45,989 nt of DNA from SIG447 sp045577075 (GTDB lineage: Bacteria > Bacillota > Clostridia > UMGS1883 > UMGS1540): positions 1 to 45,989 of the forward strand of contig JAZNHR010000056.1 in NCBI GenBank assembly GCA_045577075.1. The letters are read 5' to 3'. The notes beneath the pieces are model-generated. The model was not told the DNA's origin and made no database searches. It was given only the letters and a program-made list of their open reading frames with translations. Position 1 is the first letter of the stretch, and each line of letters opens with the position of its first letter. A program made the position numbers and the translations under genes. Below are positions 1 to 7,404 of this stretch, one piece after another.

Positions 1-297
1 CTGACGGCAGGTGTAGACGTAGACACGACGGCGATTGAAAAAAGTATCGACCTGCTTTTATCGGGCAAGGTAGAGTACGAATTTCGCACCACGGTGTGCG
101 CGGAACTTCACACAGAAGAGGATATTGCAAAAATTGCCGCCCGTATCCGTGGGGCAAAGGCATATTTTCTTCAAAATTTTGTAGATTCGGGAAATTTAAT
201 CGGCGAAGGGCTTTCTCCTGTTTCGGAGGAAAACATGATAAGAATGCGCCTTCGCGCACAACATTTTGTGCCTGCGGCATCCATTCGCGGAGAATAA
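1..297 (+). CDS. nrdG: Anaerobic RNR activating protein, C-terminal part
   Basis: The window opens inside this gene; frame 1 reads in without interruption to a TAA at 295-297, giving the last 98 residues. The stretch reading GAKAYFLQNF, followed by VDSGNLIGEG, matches the C-terminal end of the radical SAM activase family (NrdG2/pyruvate-formate-lyase-activase type) that installs the glycyl radical on class III ribonucleotide reductase. The CxxxCxxC cluster motif would lie upstream and is not visible. The reductase nrdD follows 86 bases downstream, which supports the assignment. nrdD has its own promoter, so the two are adjacent but separately startable. Identity rests on the C-terminus and neighbour only. 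Confidence 0.8.
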   Translation: MTAGVDVDTTAIEKSIDLLLSGKVEYEFRTTVCAELHTEEDIAKIAARIRGAKAYFLQNFVDSGNLIGEGLSPVSEENMIRMRLRAQHFVPAASIRGE

Positions 298-348
298 ACA
301 CAATATATGCAAATTTTTCTTGACAACACACCCTATATATGGTATAAT
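298..348 (+). promoter_or_regulatory. nrdD promoter with two candidate NrdR boxes
   Basis: A consensus promoter is visible: TTGACA at 320-325, 17 bases, TATAAT at 343-348. Two 14-base sequences resemble the NrdR box ACACwATATmTwGT: ACACAATATATGCA at 298-311 (11 of 14) and ACCCTATATATGGT at 330-343 (12 of 14). Their centres are 32 bases apart, close to the three helical turns known for paired NrdR boxes. The second lies between -35 and -10. NrdR is the ATP/dATP-sensing repressor of ribonucleotide reductase genes. The promoter is seen directly; the operator role is inferred. Confidence 0.75.
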
Positions 349-383
349 GAAACCACGCGAATGAAAGAAAGGAGAAGAAAAAG

Positions 384-2753
384 ATGTATAATGTTATTAA
401 AAGAGACGGAAAATCCGTTGATTTTAAGCTTTCCAAGATTAGTGGAGCAATCACCCAGGCATTTGACGCATGTAACAAACAGTATAATTCTGACATCATA
501 GATTTTTTAGCACTGAAGGTCACGGCGGAATTTGAGCCGAAAATCAAAAACAACAGTATCACCGTAGAAATGATTCAGGACAGCGTGGAATCTGTTCTGA
601 TTAAAGCGGGGTATGACGAGGTTGCAAAAGCCTACATTCTCTACCGTAAGCAGAGAGAAAAAATCCGTAACCTCAGCGAAACCCTTCTCGACTACAAGGA
701 AATTGTAAACAACTACCTGCATATCAATGACTGGCGTGTAAAGGAAAACTCCACGGTAACCTACTCCGTTGGTGGTCTTATTTTAAGTAACTCCGGCGCC
801 ATTACCGCAAACTATTGGCTGAGCGAAGTGTATGACGATGAAATCGGCGATGCCCACAGAAATGCCGACATTCATATTCATGACCTTTCCATGCTGACAG
901 GGTACTGTGCAGGCTGGTCTTTAAAACAGCTTATACAGGAAGGCCTCGGCGGCGTTTCGGGTAAAATCACCTCCGCCCCCGCAAAGCACCTTGCCACCCT
1001 CTGCAACCAGATGGTAAACTTCCTCGGTATTATGCAAAACGAATGGGCAGGCGCCCAAGCCTTTTCTTCCTTTGACACGTACCTTGCCCCCTTTGTAAAG
1101 GCGGACAACCTTTCCTACGACCAGGTGAAGAAATGCATTGAGTCCTTCATCTACGGTGTCAACACCCCCTCACGCTGGGGCACACAGGCACCGTTCTCCA
1201 ACATCACCTTGGACTGGGTTGTGCCGAATGACCTTGCAGAACTGAACTGCATCATTGGCGGTAAGGAAGCAGACTTTAAGTATAAGGACTGCCAGAAGGA
1301 AATGGATATGGTCAACAAGGCGTTCATCGAAATCATGATTGATGGTGACGCTAACGGCCGCGGCTTCCAGTACCCCATTCCAACCTACTCCATTACCCGT
1401 GACTTTGACTGGTCCGATACGGAAAACAACCGTCTCCTGTTTGAAATGACCTCGAAGTACGGCACACCGTATTTCTCCAACTATATCAACAGCGACATGG
1501 AGCCCAGCGACGTTCGCAGTATGTGCTGCCGCCTTCGTCTGGACCTGCGCGAACTCAGAAAGAAATCCGGCGGCTTCTTCGGTAGTGGCGAAAGCACCGG
1601 TAGCGTCGGCGTTGTAACCATTAACATGCCGAGAATTGCATACCTTGCCCAAAACGAGCAGGAATTTTATGCACGCCTCGATAAGATGATGGATATTGCC
1701 GCCCGTTCTCTCAAAGTAAAGCGTACCGTTATTACAAAGCTACTCGAAGAAGGCCTTTACCCCTATACAAAGCGCTACCTCGGCACATTTGATAACCACT
1801 TCTCCACAATCGGTCTTGTAGGTATGAACGAAGTAGGCCTCAACGCCAAGTGGCTGGGTGCAGACCTTACGGACGAAAGAGTGCAGGCATTTACAAAGGA
1901 CGTTTTAAACCATATGCGTGAACGCCTTTCCGACTATCAGGAACAGTACGGCGACCTTTATAATCTGGAAGCTACGCCGGCAGAATCTACCGCTTACCGT
2001 CTTGCAAAGCATGACGTAAAGAAGTTCCCGGAAATCCGCACCGCCTCTGACGGCACGGACGGCACACCCTACTACACAAATAGCTCGCACCTCCCGGTAG
2101 GCTACACGGATGACGTGTTCTCTGCTCTCGAAATTCAGGACGAACTGCAGACGCTTTATACCTCCGGCACAGTTTTCCACACCTTCCTCGGTGAAAAACT
2201 GCCGGATTGGAAAGCAGCGGCAACACTGGTTCGCAAGATTGCGGAAAATTACAAGCTGCCCTATTACACCTTGTCTCCCACATACTCTGTATGTAAAAAC
2301 CACGGCTATATTCAGGGTGAAAAATTTGTGTGCCCCGAATGTGGTGAAAAGACAGAGGTTTACAGCCGTATTACCGGTTACTACCGCCCCGTCCAGAACT
2401 GGAACGACGGTAAGAGCCAGGAATACAAAGACCGCAAGGTTTATAATGTAGAAGGCGCGGCAGAAAGAGACCTTTCCAAAAAGGAAACCGAACAGGCTGC
2501 ACCGTGTGCAGAGCCGGGGGAAGCGAAGGACGGCGTGTATCTCTTTACAACCGCCACTTGCCCCAACTGCAAAGTAGCGGCCGCCACCCTTGATAAGGCA
2601 GGCGTTCAATACGAAAAGCTACTGGCAGACGAAAATGCAGAGCTTTGCACAGCCCTTGGCATAAAGCAAGCCCCCACCCTTGCCATCGTTTCCGGCGGCG
2701 CAGTAGAGAAATATACAGGCGTTTCGGATATCAAAAAGTACCTAAGGGCATAA
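384..2753 (+). CDS. nrdD: Class III anaerobic ribonucleoside-triphosphate reductase with C-terminal thioredoxin-like domain
   Basis: Reduces ribonucleoside triphosphates to deoxy forms by a glycyl-radical mechanism. The 789-residue protein starts with an ATP-cone allosteric domain (about 1-95), followed by the ten-stranded barrel. Visible landmarks are C175 in a YCAGWSL context, the CC pair at 381-382 in SMCCRLRLD (one is the expected thiyl cysteine), the metal-binding region with C637, H640, C650 and C653, and the radical glycine G665 in RITGYYRP. Unlike minimal NrdD proteins it continues about 90 residues past the radical loop into a thioredoxin/glutaredoxin-like domain with a CPNC redox pair at 726-729 and a cis-Pro-like QAPT. 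Start: ATG after AAAGGAGA at 368-375. trxB follows by 9 bases, suggesting electron flow from TrxB to the fused tail. Confidence 0.95.
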   Translation: MYNVIKRDGKSVDFKLSKISGAITQAFDACNKQYNSDIIDFLALKVTAEFEPKIKNNSITVEMIQDSVESVLIKAGYDEVAKAYILYRKQREKIRNLSETLLDYKEIVNNYLHINDWRVKENSTVTYSVGGLILSNSGAITANYWLSEVYDDEIGDAHRNADIHIHDLSMLTGYCAGWSLKQLIQEGLGGVSGKITSAPAKHLATLCNQMVNFLGIMQNEWAGAQAFSSFDTYLAPFVKADNLSYDQVKKCIESFIYGVNTPSRWGTQAPFSNITLDWVVPNDLAELNCIIGGKEADFKYKDCQKEMDMVNKAFIEIMIDGDANGRGFQYPIPTYSITRDFDWSDTENNRLLFEMTSKYGTPYFSNYINSDMEPSDVRSMCCRLRLDLRELRKKSGGFFGSGESTGSVGVVTINMPRIAYLAQNEQEFYARLDKMMDIAARSLKVKRTVITKLLEEGLYPYTKRYLGTFDNHFSTIGLVGMNEVGLNAKWLGADLTDERVQAFTKDVLNHMRERLSDYQEQYGDLYNLEATPAESTAYRLAKHDVKKFPEIRTASDGTDGTPYYTNSSHLPVGYTDDVFSALEIQDELQTLYTSGTVFHTFLGEKLPDWKAAATLVRKIAENYKLPYYTLSPTYSVCKNHGYIQGEKFVCPECGEKTEVYSRITGYYRPVQNWNDGKSQEYKDRKVYNVEGAAERDLSKKETEQAAPCAEPGEAKDGVYLFTTATCPNCKVAAATLDKAGVQYEKLLADENAELCTALGIKQAPTLAIVSGGAVEKYTGVSDIKKYLRA

Positions 2754-2762
2754 GGAGAAACC

Positions 2763-3668
2763 ATGTTTGATATTATCATTGTCGGCGGCGGCCCGGCAGG
2801 GCTGACGGCGGCGGTATACGCCCGGCGCGCAGGCAAAAGCGTGCTGGTCATTGAAAAAGAAACCTTCGGCGGGCAGATTACCTTCTCGCCGAAGGTGGAA
2901 AATATTCCCGGCTTTGCGTCCATTAGCGGCAGCGCATTTGCAGAGAAGCTGACGGAGCAGGCAATGGAACAGGGCGCGGAGGTTGAATGCTGTGAAGTCC
3001 TCGGCATTGAGGACGGAAGTGTCAAAAAGGTCATCACCGATGATGGCGTATTTGAGGCACGCGCAGTAATTATCGCAACCGGCGCACGGCACCGCCTGCT
3101 TGGGATTCCTGACGAAGAAAAGTTTATCGGGGACGGCATTTCCTTCTGTGCCGTATGTGACGGCGCGTTCTATAAAGACCAAACGGTAGCCGTCATCGGC
3201 GGCGGCAATTCTGCCATGCAGGAAGCACTCCTTTTAGCCGAACAATGCAAGAAGGTGTATGTGTTCCAGAATCTTTCGGACTTTACGGGCGAAAGAGCAC
3301 TCGCAGACCAGCTCATGGAAAAAGAAAATGTGGAAATCCGCTTTGAAACGGTAGTCGATTCCATTATTGACGAGGACGGGTTTTCGGGCATTCGCATTAA
3401 AGGTGCAAACGGGGGCGAAACAGAAGAAGTCCGTGCTGACGGCATGTTTGTTGCCATCGGGCTTGTACCCCAGAACGAGCCGTTTGTCGGCGTTTTAAAC
3501 TTAAACGCTTACGGCTATGCCGATGCGGACGAAAGCTGCAAAGCGAATACGCCCGGCATTTTCGTTGCAGGCGACTGCAGAAGTAAACGCATCCGCCAGG
3601 TGGCAACTGCCGCCGCGGACGGCGCCATCGCAGCCTTAGCCGCTTGTGATTATGTAGATAGCTTATAA
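2763..3668 (+). CDS. trxB: Thioredoxin reductase
   Basis: A 301-residue FAD/NAD(P)H disulfide oxidoreductase of the low-molecular-weight TrxB family. It has the N-terminal FAD motif IIVGGGPAGL, the redox pair C129-A-V-C132 in CAVCDGA, a second nucleotide-binding motif VAVIGGGNSA, and the C-terminal GIFVAGDCR motif that contacts FAD. Its ribosome site AAGGAG at 2752-2757 overlaps the nrdD stop codon, so translation is probably coupled to nrdD. No separate thioredoxin gene is in the window. The likely partner is the CPNC tail of NrdD, an inference from the operon. It could also reduce a free thioredoxin encoded elsewhere. Confidence 0.93.
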   Translation: MFDIIIVGGGPAGLTAAVYARRAGKSVLVIEKETFGGQITFSPKVENIPGFASISGSAFAEKLTEQAMEQGAEVECCEVLGIEDGSVKKVITDDGVFEARAVIIATGARHRLLGIPDEEKFIGDGISFCAVCDGAFYKDQTVAVIGGGNSAMQEALLLAEQCKKVYVFQNLSDFTGERALADQLMEKENVEIRFETVVDSIIDEDGFSGIRIKGANGGETEEVRADGMFVAIGLVPQNEPFVGVLNLNAYGYADADESCKANTPGIFVAGDCRSKRIRQVATAAADGAIAALAACDYVDSL

Positions 3669-3697
3669 ACGCATAGCATATCGTATGTAATACAAAA

Positions 3698-3733
3698 AAC
3701 TTCCCAAAGCATAGATTTCTTTGGGAAGTTTTA
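3698..3733. terminator. Bidirectional terminator between trxB and pyrR
   Basis: A perfect 12-bp stem (AACTTCCCAAAG at 3698-3709 with CTTTGGGAAGTT at 3719-3730) has a 9-base loop. It is followed by a T-rich run on both strands, so it can end trxB on plus and pyrR on minus. Confidence 0.85.
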
Positions 3734-3734
3734 T

Positions 3735-4268
3735 TTATCTCTCGTATAATTCTATCGCATCCTTGCCGTCCGTTTCGAGAAGGGAAACGCGGACGATTTC
3801 TGTTTTCGAGGTGGGAATATTTTTCCCCACAAAGTCAGGCCGGATAGGAAGCTCGCGGTGTCCTCTATCCACAAGGGCGGCAAGCTTGATTTTTGCAGGT
3901 CTGCCGAAATCCAAAAGGGCATCGAGCGCTGCACGGGCGGTACGGCCTGTGGAAATCACGTCGTCAATTAGAATAACTTCTCGGCCCGCAATGTCAAAAT
4001 CAATACTGCTTTCGGAAACGACAGGGTCTTTCTCAGGGGTAATATCGTCCCTGTAAAGGGTAATATCCAAAATGCCAACGGGTACGCGAATACCTTCAAT
4101 TTTAAAAATAAAATCGGCAAGGCGTTTTGCCATGGGAACGCCACGGGTTTTAATGCCGATAAGGCATATCCTTCCCGTGTTTTCTGTGTTTTCCAGGATT
4201 TCATGGGCAATACGCTTAAGACTCCGCCCCAGAATATTTTCATCATATAATAGAGATTTAAACGTCAT
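3735..4268 (-). CDS. pyrR: PyrR bifunctional pyr regulator / uracil phosphoribosyltransferase
   Basis: The 177-residue protein has the type I phosphoribosyltransferase fold, with the PRPP-binding loop VILIDDVISTGRTARAA near residues 97-113 and the PyrR-typical IKTRGVPMAKRL near the N-terminus. In the family it binds pyr mRNA leaders in response to UMP to cause transcription attenuation, and has weak uracil phosphoribosyltransferase activity. No other pyr genes or pyr leader occur here, so it is a stand-alone copy acting in trans. It has its own promoter, and GGGGGA before the ATG serves as a modest ribosome site. It converges on trxB with a shared terminator. Confidence 0.93.
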   Translation of the reverse strand: MTFKSLLYDENILGRSLKRIAHEILENTENTGRICLIGIKTRGVPMAKRLADFIFKIEGIRVPVGILDITLYRDDITPEKDPVVSESSIDFDIAGREVILIDDVISTGRTARAALDALLDFGRPAKIKLAALVDRGHRELPIRPDFVGKNIPTSKTEIVRVSLLETDGKDAIELYER

Positions 4269-4309
4269 GTTTTGTCCCCCAAAGTAAAGGCGTTTTTCTT
4301 TTTATCGCT

Positions 4310-4338
4310 AGTATAGCACAAAGGCAAAAACTTGTAAA
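4310..4338 (-). promoter_or_regulatory. pyrR promoter
   Basis: Read on the minus strand: TTTACA (4333-4338), 17 bases, TATACT (4310-4315). It lies back to back with the promoter of the cupin gene. Confidence 0.75.
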
Positions 4339-4355
4339 GACATTTCTAAAAAATC

Positions 4356-4384
4356 TTGCAAAGAACGAAAAAAAATGGTATACT
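4356..4384 (+). promoter_or_regulatory. Promoter of the cupin gene
   Basis: TTGCAA (4356-4361), 17 bases, TATACT (4379-4384), then AAAGGAGG at 4391-4398 before the ATG at 4406. Confidence 0.75.
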
Positions 4385-4405
4385 GATAAAAAAGGAGGAT
4401 GGAAA

Positions 4406-4741
4406 ATGATTACACAAAAAAAGGATATCATTGGATTTCTTGACGATAGCCAAAAGGGGCTGACGCTCCAAATGCTGACAGAGGCACCGAATAAGCCCGA
4501 AAAGGTGGAGATGTATGCCCGTGCCATTTTAGTACCCGGTGGCGAGGTGTTCTACCATCAGCACGAGGGTGAGAGCGAAAGCTACTATATTTTATCCGGT
4601 AAAGGCATTTATAATGATAACGGCACAGAAATGGAAGTGGAGGCCGGGGATATTACCTTCACGCCCTCGGGCGGTTCCCACGGCATTAAAAACGAAGGGG
4701 AGGAAGACCTGCATTTTATTGCTTTGATTGTGGCAGACTAA
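4406..4741 (+). CDS. Small single-domain cupin protein
   Basis: The 111-residue protein is essentially one cupin_2 barrel. Motif 1 is visible as a glycine-led GGEVFYHQHEGESESYYILSG, with the HxH and Glu metal ligands, and the second motif contributes PSGGSHGIKN with a further His. Such proteins bind a metal ion and act as sugar-phosphate isomerases, dioxygenases or ligand sensors; the sequence does not tell which. It is monocistronic, with its own promoter and a terminator directly at the stop codon, so context gives no pathway. It has a strong ribosome site and no signal peptide, so it is probably cytosolic. Confidence 0.85.
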   Translation: MITQKKDIIGFLDDSQKGLTLQMLTEAPNKPEKVEMYARAILVPGGEVFYHQHEGESESYYILSGKGIYNDNGTEMEVEAGDITFTPSGGSHGIKNEGEEDLHFIALIVAD

Positions 4742-4772
4742 AAAAAGACGGCTTTTAAAAGCCGTCTTTTTT
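4741..4772. terminator. Bidirectional terminator between cupin gene and spo0A
   Basis: A perfect 32-base palindrome: GACGGCTTTT at 4747-4756 pairs with AAAAGCCGTC at 4757-4766, flanked by six A on the left and a T run on the right. It serves both convergent genes and touches both stop codons. Confidence 0.9.
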
Positions 4773-5557
4773 TATCCAACCTGTAAGTCAAGCCGCAGTT
4801 TATCCGCAATCAGGGCGATAAATTCGGAGTTTGTGGGTTTACCTTTATTGTTATTTACGGTGTAGCCGAACAGGCGATAAAGCACCTCGTCATTGCCGCG
4901 CATACAGGCAACCTCAATGGCATGGCGAATGGCGCGCTCCACTCTTGAGGGGGACGTGTTATGCCGGCCGGCAACCCGTGGGTAAAGCTGTTTCGTAATA
5001 GCACCGATAAGCTCGGCATCGGCTATGGACATCATAATGGCATCCCGAAGATACTGGTAGCCTTTTATGTTTGCAGGGATTCCTACAGAATGAATGGTGT
5101 CCGTGACAGAACGCTCAATACGGCGGCGACGCGTTTCCTCGTCCGCAGCCTGCGGTACACCGGGTGCGGCCGATTTTGCCGGGGCACAAACGCCGCGCAA
5201 TCGATCCGCGACCGTAGCAGTATCAAAGGGCTTCATCATGCAAAAATCTGCGCCTGCCTCTATGCACATACGCATAGTGGTATCGTGCATGGCAGCAGAA
5301 AGCATGACAACGTGGGGACGAACAGGGAGGGGCATACGTTTGATTTCGCAAAGGGCACTAATGCCGTCGGATTTTGGCATCACAATGTCAAGAAGAACCA
5401 AATCGGGGTGCAGTTTTTCTGTAAGGCTGACTGCCTCTTTGCCGTCTCTTGCCACGCCGACGACCGAAAAGCCATCTGCACGCATCAAAGTATCTTTGAG
5501 CAAATCTATGAAATTTGCATCATCATCTGCAAGTAAAACTTTAATGTTTTCTTTCAA
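4772..5557 (-). CDS. spo0A: Sporulation master response regulator Spo0A
   Basis: The 261-residue protein has an N-terminal receiver domain (LLADDD acidic pocket, LVLLDIVMPKSDG with the phospho-acceptor Asp, and the conserved Lys in MMKPFD) and the C-terminal Spo0A DNA-binding domain with its signature SPSRVERAIRHAIEVA. Start: the frame extends 29 codons further, but AAGGGAG (plus-strand 5567-5573) stands 9 bases before a TTG at 5557 whose product begins KENIKVLLADDD, the normal Spo0A N-terminus; I therefore chose TTG. Phosphorylated Spo0A governs entry into sporulation and stationary-phase genes. In many Firmicutes it follows spoIVB; here it stands alone with its own promoter and terminator. 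The organism is thus a spore former or recently derived from one. Confidence 0.95.
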   Translation of the reverse strand: MKENIKVLLADDDANFIDLLKDTLMRADGFSVVGVARDGKEAVSLTEKLHPDLVLLDIVMPKSDGISALCEIKRMPLPVRPHVVMLSAAMHDTTMRMCIEAGADFCMMKPFDTATVADRLRGVCAPAKSAAPGVPQAADEETRRRRIERSVTDTIHSVGIPANIKGYQYLRDAIMMSIADAELIGAITKQLYPRVAGRHNTSPSRVERAIRHAIEVACMRGNDEVLYRLFGYTVNNNKGKPTNSEFIALIADKLRLDLQVG

Positions 5558-5594
5558 AAAAAGACGCTCCCTTCTGGAAATATTTTCCATTCTT

Positions 5595-5623
5595 ATTTTA
5601 CAATATTTTCCAATTAAATGCAA
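5595..5623 (-). promoter_or_regulatory. spo0A promoter (sigma-A type)
   Basis: Minus strand: TTGCAT (5618-5623), 17 bases, TAAAAT (5595-5600). I saw no clear 0A box (TGTCGAA) nearby. Confidence 0.65.
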
Positions 5624-5642
5624 GCTTTTTTTCAAAATTTTC

Positions 5643-5684
5643 AAAAAAAACCTCGTAACACCCGATTTTTCTGGGGTTACGAGG
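5643..5684 (-). terminator. Terminator of the ACT/UPF0210 operon
   Basis: Plus strand CCTCGTAAC (5651-5659) pairs with GTTACGAGG (5676-5684), extended by CCC/GGG around one bulged A. On the minus strand the hairpin is followed by eight T. Confidence 0.85.
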
Positions 5685-5701
5685 CTTAAAAATACGAAAT
5701 A

Positions 5702-7054
5702 TCAGTTTTTCAAGCTGTGCATGGGTGCTGGAATTCGACCGCCGCGTGCAATCATTTCCCCGCATCCAAAGCCATTTATGGGCATAACGGGGGCAGAGCC
5801 TAAAAGGCCGCCGAAGTCTACCGTATCGCCCACCTTTTTGCCGGGAGCAGGGATAATGCGAAGGGCGGTTGTCTTTGTGTTGACAACACCGAGTGCCACC
5901 TCGTCGGCAAGAAGGCCCGAGATGGTTTCGGCAGAGGTGTCACCGGGCACGGCAACCATGTCAATGCCTACGGAACAAACACACGTCATAGCCTCCAGCT
6001 TTTCAAGAGAAAGGGCACCGCATCTCACAGCTTCAATCATACCGGCATCTTCGCTGACGGGGATAAAGGCACCGCTAAGACCTCCAACATAAGAAGACGC
6101 CATAACCCCGCCCTTCTTCACTGCGTCATTTAAAAGGGCGAGTGCCGCCGTTGTGCCCGGCGCGCCGCATTTTTCAAGGCCGATTTCCTCTAAAATATAG
6201 GCAACGCTGTCCCCGACTGCCGGGGTGGGCGCCAAGGAAAGGTCCACAATGCCGAAGGGAACGCCGAGGCGGCGAGAAGCTTCCGTTGCCACAAGCTGAC
6301 CCATACGGGTAATTTTAAAGGCGGTTTTCTTAATGGTTTCAGCGACTGTACCAAGGTCCGCCCCCTTGACTTTCTCAAGGGCACATTTTACAACACCGGG
6401 GCCGCTGACGCCTACGTTTATCACACATTCCGGCTCCCCTGCGCCATGGAATGCCCCTGCCATAAAGGGGTTATCCTCTACCGCGTTTGCAAAGACCACA
6501 AGCTTTGCACACCCCATGCCGCCGCTTTCCTTCGTGCGTTCTGCCGTCTCTTTTATGATGCGGCCCATTCTGGCTACGGCGTCCATGTTAATGCCGGCCT
6601 TTGTGGAAGCAACGTTTACGCTGGAGCAGACGAGGCTTGTTTCAGAAAGTGCCTCGGGAATCGTTTCGAGGAATTTTTCTTCGCCCCCTGTAAAGCCTTT
6701 TTGCACAAGAGCGGAGTAGCCGCCGATGAAGTTTATGCCGGTCCCGTTCGCCGCGCGGTCGAGGGCGTGGGCAAGGGGGAGATACGCGCCGGATGCCTGT
6801 CCTATAATGGAAATGGGCGTTACCGATACGCGCTTATTGATAATGGGAATGCCGTATTCTTTTTCAATATCCTCACCGGTTTTTACAAGATTTCCGGCAC
6901 AGCGCATAATTTTATCATACACCGCATCTGCTGTTTTTTGTGCATCACTATGGATGCAGTCGAGAAGGGAAATCCCCATTGTAATGGTACGCACATCCAG
7001 ATGCTCCTGGCGTATCATGGTGATGGTTTCTAAAATTTCAGATGTGTTTATCAC
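5702..7054 (-). CDS. UPF0210 (DUF711) PFL-fold protein
   Basis: A 450-residue member of the UPF0210/DUF711 family, recognisable from its N-terminus (ILETITMIRQEHLDVRTITM), RVSVTPISIIGQA and the glycine-rich C-terminal half. Structures in the family adopt a pyruvate-formate-lyase-like barrel, but no glycyl-radical motif (RVxGY) is visible, so it is not a PFL enzyme and the function is not known to me. It is preceded by 12 bases by an ACT-domain gene of the UPF0237 family. This pairing recurs across Firmicutes, and the ACT protein may sense an amino acid for this partner. No signal peptide; cytosolic. Confidence 0.9.
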   Translation of the reverse strand: MINTSEILETITMIRQEHLDVRTITMGISLLDCIHSDAQKTADAVYDKIMRCAGNLVKTGEDIEKEYGIPIINKRVSVTPISIIGQASGAYLPLAHALDRAANGTGINFIGGYSALVQKGFTGGEEKFLETIPEALSETSLVCSSVNVASTKAGINMDAVARMGRIIKETAERTKESGGMGCAKLVVFANAVEDNPFMAGAFHGAGEPECVINVGVSGPGVVKCALEKVKGADLGTVAETIKKTAFKITRMGQLVATEASRRLGVPFGIVDLSLAPTPAVGDSVAYILEEIGLEKCGAPGTTAALALLNDAVKKGGVMASSYVGGLSGAFIPVSEDAGMIEAVRCGALSLEKLEAMTCVCSVGIDMVAVPGDTSAETISGLLADEVALGVVNTKTTALRIIPAPGKKVGDTVDFGGLLGSAPVMPINGFGCGEMIARGGRIPAPMHSLKN

Positions 7055-7066
7055 GCTGCCGCCCCC

Positions 7067-7336
7067 TTAAATTCTGTGCATGGAGTGGAAAATATCGGAG
7101 TGCTGAATCGAAATGGACACGCCGATTTTCTTGCCCATTGCCTCCATCTCTTCTTCCAGCTCCGCGAGGGTCTTCTGGCTTTCGGAAATATCCGTCAGCA
7201 TAATCATGGTAAAGATGTCCTGCATGATGGTCTGGCTAATGTCCAGAATGTTAATTTTATTTTTGGCAAGGAGGGCAGTGATGTCCGCAATAATACCGAC
7301 TCTGTCACAGCCCAGTACCGTAATAATGGCTTTCAT
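7067..7336 (-). CDS. UPF0237 ACT-domain protein
   Basis: An 89-residue protein that is a single ACT domain (MKAIITVLGCDRVGIIADIT, then NILDISQTIMQDIFTMIML), typical of the stand-alone UPF0237 family. ACT domains bind small ligands, usually amino acids, as dimers. The frame extends further upstream, but AAAGGGG stands before the ATG at 7336, and the promoter lies inside the extension, so the shorter start is right. It forms an operon with the UPF0210 gene, 12 bases away. The role is unknown. Confidence 0.88.
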   Translation of the reverse strand: MKAIITVLGCDRVGIIADITALLAKNKINILDISQTIMQDIFTMIMLTDISESQKTLAELEEEMEAMGKKIGVSISIQHSDIFHSMHRI

Positions 7337-7372
7337 AAAAAAATGCCCCTTTCCGAATACAATTTTAAAAAC

Positions 7373-7401
7373 ATTGTACCAGAAAAGGGCAATTTTGTCA
7401 A
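7373..7401 (-). promoter_or_regulatory. Promoter of the ACT/UPF0210 operon
   Basis: Minus strand: TTGACA (7396-7401), 17 bases, TACAAT (7373-7378). It begins three bases beyond the stop codon of the upstream anti-sigma gene, so that gene and this promoter are packed end to end. Confidence 0.8.
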
Positions 7402-7404
7402 GAA

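Noticed and set aside
1905..2609. Minus-strand frame opposite the end of nrdD (234 codons)
   Set aside because: It lies over the conserved radical-glycine and tail regions of NrdD; its Cys- and Phe-rich product looks random.
5094..6092. Plus-strand frame across spo0A and the UPF0210 gene (332 codons)
   Set aside because: It spans the gap and terminator between two well-supported minus-strand genes and has no ribosome site.
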